A stretch of 64,000 bases of DNA from Zobellia russellii (GTDB taxonomy: Bacteria > Bacteroidota > Bacteroidia > Flavobacteriales > Flavobacteriaceae): positions 62,001 through 126,000 of the forward strand of contig NZ_JACSOI010000007.1 in the NCBI RefSeq assembly GCF_018728565.1. The letters are read 5' to 3'. The notes under the pieces are model-generated. The model was not told the DNA's origin and made no database searches. It saw nothing but the letters and a program-made list of their open reading frames with translations. Each line of letters begins with the position of its first letter. Position 1 is the stretch's first letter. Positions 44,373 to 52,878 of this stretch are shown here, piece after piece. The translations under genes were made by a program, and so were the position numbers.

Positions 44373-44617
44373 GATGGGGTGTAGTGTGTAATATTAGAAT
44401 GTTGCTTAATACCGTAGGCTGTTATGTAAAACGATATTGTTCCTTCAAAAATAAGCAATAAAGTAATATTGTATTTTCTTTATAGTAATATCTAAACTGT
44501 AGAATTCAAAAAAACATCAATGTCTGACTGCGAGATAACTATAAAATCGAAAAAAATGAGCGCTATCGGTTTTATTTTTAAATAAAATTATTACTTTAGC
44601 CCAAGTTTAAGTGTGTT

Positions 44618-44689
44618 ATGACAAAGCAATTCTTTTTTAACGGTTTTTATTTTTACTTCTTTTTTAAGAGAGGTATGGGACTGTTGTAA
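44618..44689 (+). CDS. Phe/Tyr-rich leader peptide of the aromatic operon
   Basis: This 23-residue reading frame reads MTKQ, then FFFNGFYFYFFF (residues 5-16), then KRGMGLL and a stop. Eight Phe and two Tyr fall in twelve codons, far above any background. The frame ends 26 bases before a terminator hairpin and includes the sequence that can block it. This is the arrangement of a PheL-type attenuator: low charged tRNA-Phe or tRNA-Tyr stalls the ribosome and allows readthrough into pheA. The ATG has no clear Shine-Dalgarno sequence, as usual here. An ATTACTTTAG (44589-44598) upstream may be a weak -7 element. Confidence 0.85.
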   Translation: MTKQFFFNGFYFYFFFKRGMGLL

Positions 44690-44723
44690 GATATTGCATG
44701 ATATAAACAAATTAGAGTCCCGT
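44675..44723 (+). promoter_or_regulatory. Antiterminator pairing of the pheA attenuator
   Basis: ATGGGACT (44675-44682), inside the end of the leader frame, can pair over eight positions with AGTCCCGT (44716-44723), the left arm of the terminator. A ribosome at the leader stop (44687-44689) would cover the first segment and let the terminator form; one stalled at the Phe codons would leave it free. Confidence 0.8.
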
Positions 44724-44742
44724 TATAAACGGGACTTTTTTT
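44716..44742 (+). terminator. Attenuator terminator upstream of pheA
   Basis: AGTCCCGT and ACGGGACT form a GC-rich 8-bp stem around a 5-base loop, followed by seven T. It is 60 bases before pheA on the same strand with no gene ending nearby, so it acts as a conditional terminator. Confidence 0.92.
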
Positions 44743-44802
44743 GTTCAATACCTATAGAAATTTAAGGATAAAGTTTGTCAGCACAAGGAAGAAAAGTCAA
44801 TT

Positions 44803-45630
44803 ATGAAGCTAAAAGTAGCTATTCAAGGAATCAAGGGATCTAACCACCATCAGGTGTCTCGGGAGTATTTTGATGATAATGTGGATTTGGTAGAATGTAT
44901 GTCATTTGATTTCTTGGTAGATCAGTTACTGCAAAAAAAAGCCGATGTTGGGGTAATGGCCATTGAGAACTCTATTGCGGGTTCGATCATACCCAATTAT
45001 GCACTTGTGTACCACAAAAACCTTCATATTGTTGGGGAGCATTATTTAAACATCAGCCATAATTTGATGGTGCTAAAAGGGCAAAAAATTTCGGATATAG
45101 AAGAGGTAAGGTCACATCCCATGGCTTTACTGCAATGCAAGGAATTTTTTGGTGATCATCCGCATATAAAAATGGTAGAAGATGTAGATACGGCGGAAAC
45201 GGCAAAGCGTATTCAAGACCAACAGTTAAAGCATATTGCGGCAATTGCTCCAGAGGTAGCGGCAGGTTTATACGATTTGGACATCGTAGCAGACAACATA
45301 CAGACCATACAAAACAATGCAACCCGTTTTATTATTGTAAAGACAAAAAATAAAGAGCTTCCAAAAGGCGAAATCAATAAGGCCTCGGTACGTTTTGTAA
45401 CGGACCACAAACGCGGAAGTCTTGCGGCTGTGCTTAATGTTATGAGTGATTGTAGGTTGAATCTAACAAAAATACAATCATTGCCCATAATAGAGACACC
45501 ATGGAAATATGCCTTTTTTGTGGATGTAACTTTTAACGATTATAACAATTTTGATAAGGCAAAATCACTGTTGAACATCATGTCGGAAGACTTTAAGGTG
45601 TTGGGTGAATATAAAAATGCGAGAATATGA
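44803..45630 (+). CDS. pheA: Prephenate dehydratase
   Basis: The enzyme converts prephenate to phenylpyruvate, the committed step to Phe. The 275 residues have the two-lobed catalytic domain (about 1-185) with GVMAIENSIAGSI and the NNATRFIIV motif whose Thr-Arg-Phe is essential. A C-terminal ACT domain (about 195-275) follows, in which the usual ESRP allosteric motif reads IQSLPIIETPWKYAFFVD. The altered motif may change Phe inhibition. It lacks a chorismate mutase domain; that activity is attached to the DAHP synthase three genes later. Confidence 0.95.
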   Translation: MKLKVAIQGIKGSNHHQVSREYFDDNVDLVECMSFDFLVDQLLQKKADVGVMAIENSIAGSIIPNYALVYHKNLHIVGEHYLNISHNLMVLKGQKISDIEEVRSHPMALLQCKEFFGDHPHIKMVEDVDTAETAKRIQDQQLKHIAAIAPEVAAGLYDLDIVADNIQTIQNNATRFIIVKTKNKELPKGEINKASVRFVTDHKRGSLAAVLNVMSDCRLNLTKIQSLPIIETPWKYAFFVDVTFNDYNNFDKAKSLLNIMSEDFKVLGEYKNARI

Positions 45631-46772
45631 TACGTACGGCCAATCGTTTACATACAGTTGAGGAATATTACTTCTCAAAGAAGCTAAGGGAGGTTCGTGG
45701 TTTGATGGCTGAAGGAAGACCAATTATCAATATGGGTATTGGTAGTCCGGATTTGGCACCTTCGGAAGCTATAATAAAAAGCATTCAAGAGGCTGTTTTG
45801 GACGGTGGTGCGCATCAGTACCAGAGCTACCAAGGTTTGCCGGAATTGCGTGAGGCAGTAGCCGATTTTTATAGCTTAAAATTTGGTGTTACAGCAGATG
45901 CAGCTACTGAAATTTTGCCTTTAATGGGGTCAAAAGAAGGTATTATGCACATAAGTATGGCCTTTTTAAATGAAGGTGATATTGCATTGATACCCAATCC
46001 TGGGTATCCAACCTATACATCGGTTACAAAATTGGTAGGGGCAGAAGCAAAATATTACAATCTAACGGCCGAAGGCGGATGGTTTCCTGATTTGGAGGAA
46101 TTACAGGAACATGATTTGAGCAAGGTAAAAATTATGTGGACGAGTTATCCTCATATGCCAACAGGGGCTACCGCCACAAAGGCACAGTTTGAGAAGCTGG
46201 TAGCTTTTGCCAAAAAGAATGATATTCTTTTGGTAAACGATAACCCATATAGCTTTGTCCTTAACGATTCGCCTTCTAGTATTTTGGCTATAGACGGAGC
46301 CAAGGATGTTGCTTTGGAACTGAATTCGTTGAGCAAGACTTTTAATATGGCCGGTTGGCGCGTAGGCATGGTCTTGGGAAGTGCAGAGCATATTAATGCG
46401 GTACTAAAAGTGAAAAGTAATATGGATTCCGGTATGTTCTACGGAATTCAAAAAGGCGCCATTGAAGCCCTAAAAAGTGGGCAAGAGTGGTTTGATGAGT
46501 TGAATGAAGTATACACTTCAAGAAGGGCATTAATGTATCAATTAGCGGATAAGTTGAACTGCACGTATGATACAAAGGCCGTGGGCATGTTCCTTTGGGC
46601 AAAATTACCGGAAGGAAGCAAGTCTGCAGAAGAATTTATAGACGAAGTGTTGTATGATAAAAATCTTTTTATAACGCCAGGAACTATTTTCGGAAGCAAT
46701 GGTGAAGGCTATATACGTTTCTCTTTATGTGTTACGGAAGATAAAATTAAAGAAGCAATTAGTCGGTTTTAA
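45627..46772 (+). CDS. Class I/II aminotransferase (aromatic or prephenate)
   Basis: This PLP aminotransferase most likely converts phenylpyruvate and hydroxyphenylpyruvate to Phe and Tyr, or acts on prephenate. In its 381 residues, NMGIGSPDLAPSE (about 35-47) is the substrate region and LIPNPGYPTYTSV the aromatic stacking loop. DNPYSFV carries the PLP Asp-x-x-Tyr contacts, and SLSKTFNMAGWRVG holds the Schiff-base lysine. C-terminal IRFSLC gives the carboxylate-binding Arg. The start overlaps the pheA stop by four bases, consistent with translational coupling. Confidence 0.92.
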   Translation: MIRTANRLHTVEEYYFSKKLREVRGLMAEGRPIINMGIGSPDLAPSEAIIKSIQEAVLDGGAHQYQSYQGLPELREAVADFYSLKFGVTADAATEILPLMGSKEGIMHISMAFLNEGDIALIPNPGYPTYTSVTKLVGAEAKYYNLTAEGGWFPDLEELQEHDLSKVKIMWTSYPHMPTGATATKAQFEKLVAFAKKNDILLVNDNPYSFVLNDSPSSILAIDGAKDVALELNSLSKTFNMAGWRVGMVLGSAEHINAVLKVKSNMDSGMFYGIQKGAIEALKSGQEWFDELNEVYTSRRALMYQLADKLNCTYDTKAVGMFLWAKLPEGSKSAEEFIDEVLYDKNLFITPGTIFGSNGEGYIRFSLCVTEDKIKEAISRF

Positions 46773-46795
46773 ACGGACAAATTAGAGTTTATAAA

Positions 46796-47656
46796 ATGAA
46801 TGTTTTTATAGTAGGTGTTGGGTTAATAGGAGGTTCCTTTGCAAAGGATATTAAACGTCTACGTCCAGAATGTAAAATTTACGGAATAGATACCAACGAA
46901 TCGCATTTGAGCGAGGCCTTAAGTTTGGGCTTCATAGATGTAGCCTCTAGTTATGCAGACTTGGCAATTGCGGATATGGTGATTGTTACTATTCCAGTAG
47001 GAGTAATGGTTACGGAGCTTCCAAAGATATTGGATGCAGTTAATGATGATTGTGTGGTTTTTGATGGCGGATCAACCAAAAGTTTAATTTGTAAAACATT
47101 GGATGCGCACCCAAAGCGAAGAAACTATTTGGCGGCACATCCCATTGCAGGTACTGAGTTTTCAGGTCCGTCTGCGGCAATAGAAAATTTGTATGCAGGA
47201 AAGACTAACATTATCTGTGAAGTTGAAAAAACGGCATTTAAGCTTCAGGAAAAGGCTTTAGAGCTTTTTCAACAAATAGGAATGCGGATCCGGTATATGA
47301 ATCCAGAGGCGCATGACAAACACATTGCTTACGTGTCGCATTTGTCACATATCAGCGCTTTTATGTTGGGAAAGACGGTAATCGATAAAGAGAAAAATGA
47401 ACGTGATATTTTTGACATGGCGGGGAGTGGTTTTGAGAGTACCGTAAGGCTGGCAAAGAGTTCTCCGGCCATGTGGACACCCATTTTTGAACAGAACAAA
47501 GAGAATGTGGTCGAAACTTTGACCGAATATATACAGAACCTTCAGGAGTTTAAACAACTTCTGGAAAAAGGAGATTACACGGGAATTTTTAACGAAATGA
47601 ACGACACTAATAAAATAAAGGAAATTTTAAACGGAATACCACTAAACAAGAAGTAA
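46796..47656 (+). CDS. tyrA: Prephenate dehydrogenase
   Basis: The enzyme oxidatively decarboxylates prephenate to hydroxyphenylpyruvate on the Tyr branch. The 286 residues begin with the NAD(P) site VGVGLIGGSFAKDI (7-20). The motifs DGGSTKSLI, AAHPIAGTEFSGP and HDKHIAYVSHLSHISAF contain the catalytic His and substrate contacts. It has no ACT or chorismate mutase domain. The stop overlaps the next start by one base (TAATG), so the genes are coupled. Confidence 0.95.
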   Translation: MNVFIVGVGLIGGSFAKDIKRLRPECKIYGIDTNESHLSEALSLGFIDVASSYADLAIADMVIVTIPVGVMVTELPKILDAVNDDCVVFDGGSTKSLICKTLDAHPKRRNYLAAHPIAGTEFSGPSAAIENLYAGKTNIICEVEKTAFKLQEKALELFQQIGMRIRYMNPEAHDKHIAYVSHLSHISAFMLGKTVIDKEKNERDIFDMAGSGFESTVRLAKSSPAMWTPIFEQNKENVVETLTEYIQNLQEFKQLLEKGDYTGIFNEMNDTNKIKEILNGIPLNKK

Positions 47657-48738
47657 TGGAGAATTCAAAAGAAATGAGAACATGGTTGGATGATATGGGT
47701 TTAGACCATCCACTAGTAATAGCAGGGCCATGTAGTGCTGAAACCGAAGAACAAGTGTTGCGTATTGCTCACGAGTTAAAAGATACCGATGTAAATTACT
47801 ACCGCGCGGGTATCTGGAAACCAAGAACACGACCAGGAAACTTTGAAGGTGTTGGCGCACTTGGTTTAAAGTGGTTACAAAAAGTTAAGGCGGAAACAGG
47901 ATTGAAAACAGCCACAGAGGTAGCCAATCGTGCACACGTAGAATTGGCACTTGAACATGATGTAGATCTATTGTGGATCGGAGCACGTTCAACGGTTAGT
48001 CCTTTTATCATGCAAGAATTGGCAGATGCCTTGGAAGGTACGGATAAGATTGTATTGGTTAAAAACCCGGTAAACCCGGATTTGGCCTTGTGGTTAGGTG
48101 GTATTGAGCGTTTGCATACCGCTGGAATCAGAAAATTGGGAGCTATCCATAGAGGTTTCTCTACCTATGAAAAAACAAAATATAGAAACATTCCTGAGTG
48201 GCAATTGGCTATTGAGTTCCAGAACAAGTTTCCAGATTTGCCATTGATCAGCGATCCATCTCACATTACAGGTAAGCGAGATATGATTTTTGATGTATCT
48301 CAAACCGCACTTGATCTAAATTTTGATGGTTTAATGATTGAAACACATTTTGATCCAGACAATGCATGGAGTGATGCTGCACAGCAAGTAACGCCAGCTA
48401 AATTGGTACAGATCATGAAAGATTTGAAAATCAGAAAAGAATCGGATAGTGAAGCGGAATACAATGCTAAATTAAGCAACTTAAGAGCGCAGATAGATAT
48501 TCTTGACAATCAGTTGATAGATACTATGGGCAAGCGTATGAAAGTTTCTGATGGTATTGGAGAACTTAAGAAAGAGAAGAACGTAGCGGTATTACAGTCT
48601 AACCGTTGGAACCAAATCTTAGGAGCTATGATCTTAGAGGGTGAAGCTCGTGGTTTAAGCGAAGAATTCGTTCTTAAAATGTTCAAGGCTATTCACCAAG
48701 AGTCTATCAATCATCAAGAGAAGATTGTAAACGGATAG
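47656..48738 (+). CDS. Bifunctional DAHP synthase / chorismate mutase
   Basis: The protein combines the first step of the shikimate pathway with the branch-point mutase. Residues 1 to about 265 are a short (type I beta) DAHP synthase: VIAGPCSAET (about 21-30), RAGIWKPRTRPGNFEG with PEP-binding residues, LLWIGARSTVSPF, and DPSHITGKRDMI. Residues about 270-360 are an AroQ-type chorismate mutase: LRAQIDILDNQLIDTMGKRM, with the catalytic Arg and Lys, and LQSNRWNQIL. It closes the operon. The mutase here complements the stand-alone PheA and TyrA. Confidence 0.95.
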   Translation: MENSKEMRTWLDDMGLDHPLVIAGPCSAETEEQVLRIAHELKDTDVNYYRAGIWKPRTRPGNFEGVGALGLKWLQKVKAETGLKTATEVANRAHVELALEHDVDLLWIGARSTVSPFIMQELADALEGTDKIVLVKNPVNPDLALWLGGIERLHTAGIRKLGAIHRGFSTYEKTKYRNIPEWQLAIEFQNKFPDLPLISDPSHITGKRDMIFDVSQTALDLNFDGLMIETHFDPDNAWSDAAQQVTPAKLVQIMKDLKIRKESDSEAEYNAKLSNLRAQIDILDNQLIDTMGKRMKVSDGIGELKKEKNVAVLQSNRWNQILGAMILEGEARGLSEEFVLKMFKAIHQESINHQEKIVNG

Positions 48739-48760
48739 TGCAGATTATATTGCATATATA

Positions 48761-48794
48761 AAAAAACGGCTTGTTGAAAAACAAGCCGTTTTTT
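48761..48794 (+). terminator. Terminator of the aromatic operon
   Basis: AAAAAACGGCTTGT and ACAAGCCGTTTTTT form a perfect 14-bp stem with a TGAAAA loop. It lies between convergent genes and can act on both strands. Confidence 0.95.
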
Positions 48795-48798
48795 GTTT

Positions 48799-49245
48799 TT
48801 AATCTCTTTTGAAAACATATCGTGTAATGAAAATTCCTTGAGAATCGCTATCGCCGGCATCGGCCTCTACACCACTGGTCACGAAAATAAGTTCCCAGCC
48901 TTCTTTTAACATATCCGTAAGTTTTGATGAGATAACGGCATCGTTGGCAGCTATATTCTGAAAACGGATACCGGCAATATTATAAAAGTTAAGGAGCTTG
49001 GTTTCTTCAAAATTCTTTACTCTAATATTACCTCTTTTAGATTTGTTACGGGTATTGTCTTCTTCGGTCTGCTCAGAAGTAAATTCCTCAAAATCCTTAT
49101 CCTCTTGCGCATCAATAATTCTCGACCTGCCCAATCCACTAGGAACAATGGATTCAACACTGGTAATTATTTTTATCTCCTGCGCGTTTACGTTAAAAGT
49201 TGTGGCAATCAAAACAAGGGCTATTACTGCAATTTTTTTCATCAT
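48799..49245 (-). CDS. Secreted protein of unknown function
   Basis: The 148 residues have a signal peptide (MKKIAVIALVLIATTFNVNA, start possibly at the second Met). A low-complexity charged segment follows (DKDFEEFTSEQTEEDNTRNK), and then a compact C-terminal domain with KLTDMLKEGWELIFVTSGVE and IFITRYVFKRD. The latter looks like a small alpha/beta fold similar to DUF4177-type proteins, but the match is weak. It is divergent from rsgA; the gap between them has no clear promoter for this gene. Confidence 0.7.
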   Translation of the reverse strand: MMKKIAVIALVLIATTFNVNAQEIKIITSVESIVPSGLGRSRIIDAQEDKDFEEFTSEQTEEDNTRNKSKRGNIRVKNFEETKLLNFYNIAGIRFQNIAANDAVISSKLTDMLKEGWELIFVTSGVEADAGDSDSQGIFITRYVFKRD

Positions 49246-49417
49246 ATAAATTTTAAGTTATGCTAATAAGGACAACCGGAACTCGTAAAAGGTTGCATTA
49301 AGGAGAAGTAAATTAGGAATGGGTCAAGTAATTTTTTGCGACAATATCCTTTAAGACAGCCTGTTTTACACGGATAGTATGAAGTAAAGTTGTTTCTTTG
49401 TAATGAAATTGATAATA

Positions 49418-50371
49418 ATGAAGGGAACTGTATATAAATCTACCGGAAGTTGGTATACCGTAAAGACACCAGAGGGTGAGTTTTACGAATGCCGTATTAA
49501 AGGTAAATTTAGAATTCAGGGTATAAAAAGTACGAACCCTATTGCTGTTGGGGACCAAGTAGCGTTCAAAATAGAAAAGCTAGGGGATGATACCGTAGGT
49601 ACCATTCACGGTATTGAAGATCGTAAGAACTACATTATTCGGAAATCTGTAAACCTTTCAAAACAAACCCATATTATAGCGGCCAATTTAGATCAGGTTT
49701 TCTTATTGGTCACCTTAAACAATCCTACTACCTATACCATTTTTATTGACCGTTTTCTGGCAACAGCAGAAGCCTATGATATTCCCGCTATTTTACTTTT
49801 TAATAAGGTAGATAGTTATTCTATTGAAGAATTGGCAGAGATTAAATACCTGGCGGAACTTTATAGGAATGTAGGGTATACGTGTATTGGAATTTCGGCA
49901 AAGTCCGGTAAAAATGTGGATAAGGTAAAAGAAATGATGGTGGGTAAGACCAGCATGTTCGCAGGTCATTCCGGTGCAGGCAAGTCAACCTTGGTAAACG
50001 CATTGGAGCCAAAGCTGGATTTAAAAACTACGGAAATCTCGGGTCAGCATCTTCAGGGCCAACATACCACTACTTTTGCGGAAATGTTTGATTTGGATTT
50101 TGGTGCTCGCATCATAGATACTCCAGGCATCAAGGGCTTTGGGATTGTAGATATGGAAAAAGAGGAAATTGGGGATTACTTTCCTGAATTCTTTGAATTG
50201 AAAGGGGAGTGTAAATTCAACAATTGTCTTCATCTAGACGAACCCAAATGTGCCGTAAAAGAGGCGCTAGAGGCAGAAGAGGTAGCATGGAGCCGTTATC
50301 GTAGCTATGTGCAAATGGTAACGGGAGAAGAAGAGAATTACAGAGTAGATATCCATGACGTAAAAAAATAG
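49418..50371 (+). CDS. rsgA: Ribosome small-subunit-dependent GTPase A
   Basis: RsgA checks late 30S maturation. The start MKGTVYKSTGSWY fits the family; an ATG five codons upstream lies before the likely transcription start (TTTCTTTG at 49393-49400). The 317 residues have an N-terminal OB fold and a circularly permuted GTPase: NKVD appears before GHSGAGKST (183-191) and DTPG. A C-terminal zinc site has Cys265, Cys270, His272 and Cys278. dtd follows 35 bases downstream and the two are probably co-transcribed. Confidence 0.95.
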   Translation: MKGTVYKSTGSWYTVKTPEGEFYECRIKGKFRIQGIKSTNPIAVGDQVAFKIEKLGDDTVGTIHGIEDRKNYIIRKSVNLSKQTHIIAANLDQVFLLVTLNNPTTYTIFIDRFLATAEAYDIPAILLFNKVDSYSIEELAEIKYLAELYRNVGYTCIGISAKSGKNVDKVKEMMVGKTSMFAGHSGAGKSTLVNALEPKLDLKTTEISGQHLQGQHTTTFAEMFDLDFGARIIDTPGIKGFGIVDMEKEEIGDYFPEFFELKGECKFNNCLHLDEPKCAVKEALEAEEVAWSRYRSYVQMVTGEEENYRVDIHDVKK

Positions 50372-50406
50372 CGTCATTAGGAATATCAAATATTATATTA
50401 AGAGCA

Positions 50407-50859
50407 ATGCGAGCTATTATTCAGAGAGTTTCTAGGGCCAGTGTAACGGTAGAGGGAAAAAAAATTTCAGAAATACAGAATGGACTTTTAATCTTGTTGG
50501 GCATTGAAGATGCCGATGGACAAGAGGATATTGAATGGCTGTCCCGAAAAATTGTCAACCTTAGAATTTTTAATGATGCCAATGGTGTTATGAACGAATC
50601 GCTAAAGGAAGTAAACGGCGATGCTATTGTTGTCAGCCAGTTTACCTTGTATGCCGCTACAAAAAAGGGTAATAGGCCGTCATATATAAAAGCTTCAAAA
50701 CCGGATGTGGCCATTCCTCTTTATGAGAAGTTCATTGCGCAAATTGAACTGGATCTAGGTAAAAAGGTTGGTACCGGTATTTTTGGTGCCGATATGAAAG
50801 TGGATTTGCTAAACGATGGCCCGGTTACTATTGCTATAGATACGAAGAGCAAGGAATAG
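50407..50859 (+). CDS. dtd: D-aminoacyl-tRNA deacylase
   Basis: The enzyme removes D-amino acids and glycine from mischarged tRNAs. The 150-residue length is standard. MRAIIQRVSRASVTVEG begins the fold, SQFTLYA is the catalytic SQFTL motif, and NDGPVT contains the cross-subunit Gly-cisPro that rejects L-amino acids. It follows rsgA, and both belong to translation quality control. Confidence 0.96.
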   Translation: MRAIIQRVSRASVTVEGKKISEIQNGLLILLGIEDADGQEDIEWLSRKIVNLRIFNDANGVMNESLKEVNGDAIVVSQFTLYAATKKGNRPSYIKASKPDVAIPLYEKFIAQIELDLGKKVGTGIFGADMKVDLLNDGPVTIAIDTKSKE

Positions 50860-50938
50860 GTTCTCTTTATCGAATTTTTTCTTCAATTTGTAAGAAAAAG
50901 ATGTGTTTTGTTCTGAATTCTCACGACAATCACAGGCA

Positions 50939-52849
50939 ATGCGACTTTCTCTTTTGATATTTTTATTTTTTACGAGCATTATTTCTACAGCTCAAGAATT
51001 AAATTACAATGCCCTCTTATTAAGAAAAGAACTTACGGAGAACGCAAATGCAGTAGTCCGTTTAGATCAAGTTGAGATTGAGCTTCTTTCGCAGCAAAAG
51101 ATGACGGTTAAAACTAAGCAGGTAATTACTGTGTTAAATCGTCTTGGAGACCGCCGTGCAAGAACCGGTATGGGGTATGACAGTGATAAAAAAATAAAGG
51201 ATATTCAGGTTCGTGTCTATGATACTATGGGCAATGAGATAGAAAAAATCAAAAAGAAGGATTTTAAGGATGTTAACGCTGCTGACGGGTTTTCTTTATA
51301 TAATGATTATCGCCATTTATATTATGATTATACCCCTGTTAATTACCCGTATACCCTTGTTTTTGAAAGTGAATACGAGACACCGGATACGGGCACGATT
51401 CCATCATGGTTTTTCTTGAATGGCTTTTTGGTAAGTGTAGAAAAAAGTCGCTATAGCATAACCTATGCAAATGCGAATTTGAAGCCAACTATCATAGAGA
51501 AAAACTTAGTAAATATTGATTTTGATATAGAGGAAACAAACAACTCAATTACCTATACTGCAAATAATATTAGAGCTATAAAACGGGAAAGCATGAGTCC
51601 CTCTTTTGAGAAAATCTGTCCCAGGTTAATGACCCGGATAAAGAATTTTCATTATAAAGGATTTGATGCTTCTGTAGATAGCTGGAAAGATTTAGGTACT
51701 TGGGTAGATGAAAAATTGTTGTCCGGCAGAGATGAATTAAGTCCGCAAACTGTTGCAAAGGCCAAGTCATTGGTGGATGGCGTTCAAGATGATCTGGAAA
51801 AGGCGAAAATCATCTATAAATACGTTCAGGACAATACCAGATACATTAGTGTGCAAATAGGAATAGGGGGGCTTCAGCCTATAGCGGCTGTTGAGGTAGA
51901 CCGCGTAAAGTATGGAGATTGCAAGGGGCTTTCAAACTATACCAAAGCATTGTTAAAAGAAGTAGGGGTTACCTCTTATTATGCAGTGGTCCAAGCTGGA
52001 GGTGATAAGGTAGATTTTGAAGATGATTTTGCTGATTTGGCGCAGGGCAATCATGTCATTCTTGCCATACCGTATAATGATAGGTACTATTGGGTAGACT
52101 GCACATCCCAGATTCTTCCATTTGGTTATGTTGGCAGTTTTACGGACGATAGAAAAGTAATGATCGTAAAACCAGAAGGTGGTGAAATTGTTACTACAAC
52201 AGCCTACCTTAATGAGAACAATTATCAATCTATTACATCATCATATGAGCTAAAACCTAATGGCAGCATTGTTGGAGAAACGAATCTCATGACCAAAGGA
52301 AGTAGATACAATAGTCATTTTAGGTTAGAGGAAGAAACCGAAGAAGAAATTGTAAAAAAGATTAAAAGCAGATGGAGTTCCATAAACAACCTAACCGTTG
52401 CCAACTATAACTTTGATAATAATAAAAAAGAAGTTGTCTTTAATGAAAATGTTTCTTTGAGCGCATCTAACTATGCTTCTTTAAGTGGAAATAGAATTTT
52501 GTTTACGGCCAATGCCTTTAATAACCGTAATGTTGTCCCGGACCGTTACCGCAATAGAAAGCTGCCATTTGAAATTCAACGTGGGTACCTAGATGAGGAT
52601 GATTCCGTCATTACGCTTCCTGAAGGATACATGGTAGAGGCGCTGCCTAGCGCTAAGAAAATCGACAATGAATTTGGCGTATACACTGTAGATTTTGATT
52701 ATAACGAAGCGGAGAATACCGTGAGCTACAAACGAAGTTTTTTCCTGAAAAAGGGATTTTATCCCAAAGAGAAATATAATGCGTATCGCGACTTTAGAAA
52801 AGAAGTTGCCAGCACGGACAATGCACAGATTGTACTTCTAAAGAAATAA
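50939..52849 (+). CDS. DUF3857 / transglutaminase-like secreted protein, catalytic residues intact
   Basis: The start at 50939 opens a signal peptide (RLSLLIFLFFTSIISTAQ), giving 636 residues; an upstream ATG would bury it. Residues about 40-230 form the DUF3857 beta domain. A transglutaminase-like core follows with Cys328 (YGDCKG), His372 (GNHVI) and Asp387 (WVDCTSQ), a complete triad. The C-terminal part (about 420-636) is beta-rich. It is probably periplasmic and could cleave or crosslink peptides; the substrate is unknown. A related gene without the triad follows 29 bases downstream. Confidence 0.88.
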   Translation: MRLSLLIFLFFTSIISTAQELNYNALLLRKELTENANAVVRLDQVEIELLSQQKMTVKTKQVITVLNRLGDRRARTGMGYDSDKKIKDIQVRVYDTMGNEIEKIKKKDFKDVNAADGFSLYNDYRHLYYDYTPVNYPYTLVFESEYETPDTGTIPSWFFLNGFLVSVEKSRYSITYANANLKPTIIEKNLVNIDFDIEETNNSITYTANNIRAIKRESMSPSFEKICPRLMTRIKNFHYKGFDASVDSWKDLGTWVDEKLLSGRDELSPQTVAKAKSLVDGVQDDLEKAKIIYKYVQDNTRYISVQIGIGGLQPIAAVEVDRVKYGDCKGLSNYTKALLKEVGVTSYYAVVQAGGDKVDFEDDFADLAQGNHVILAIPYNDRYYWVDCTSQILPFGYVGSFTDDRKVMIVKPEGGEIVTTTAYLNENNYQSITSSYELKPNGSIVGETNLMTKGSRYNSHFRLEEETEEEIVKKIKSRWSSINNLTVANYNFDNNKKEVVFNENVSLSASNYASLSGNRILFTANAFNNRNVVPDRYRNRKLPFEIQRGYLDEDDSVITLPEGYMVEALPSAKKIDNEFGVYTVDFDYNEAENTVSYKRSFFLKKGFYPKEKYNAYRDFRKEVASTDNAQIVLLKK

Positions 52850-52878
52850 ACAGCCACTTTTTACATAAAACCAATAAC

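Noticed and set aside
48761-48794. Second attenuator at the end of the aromatic operon
   Set aside because: No leader-like frame or alternative pairing is nearby, and its position after the last gene fits a plain terminator.
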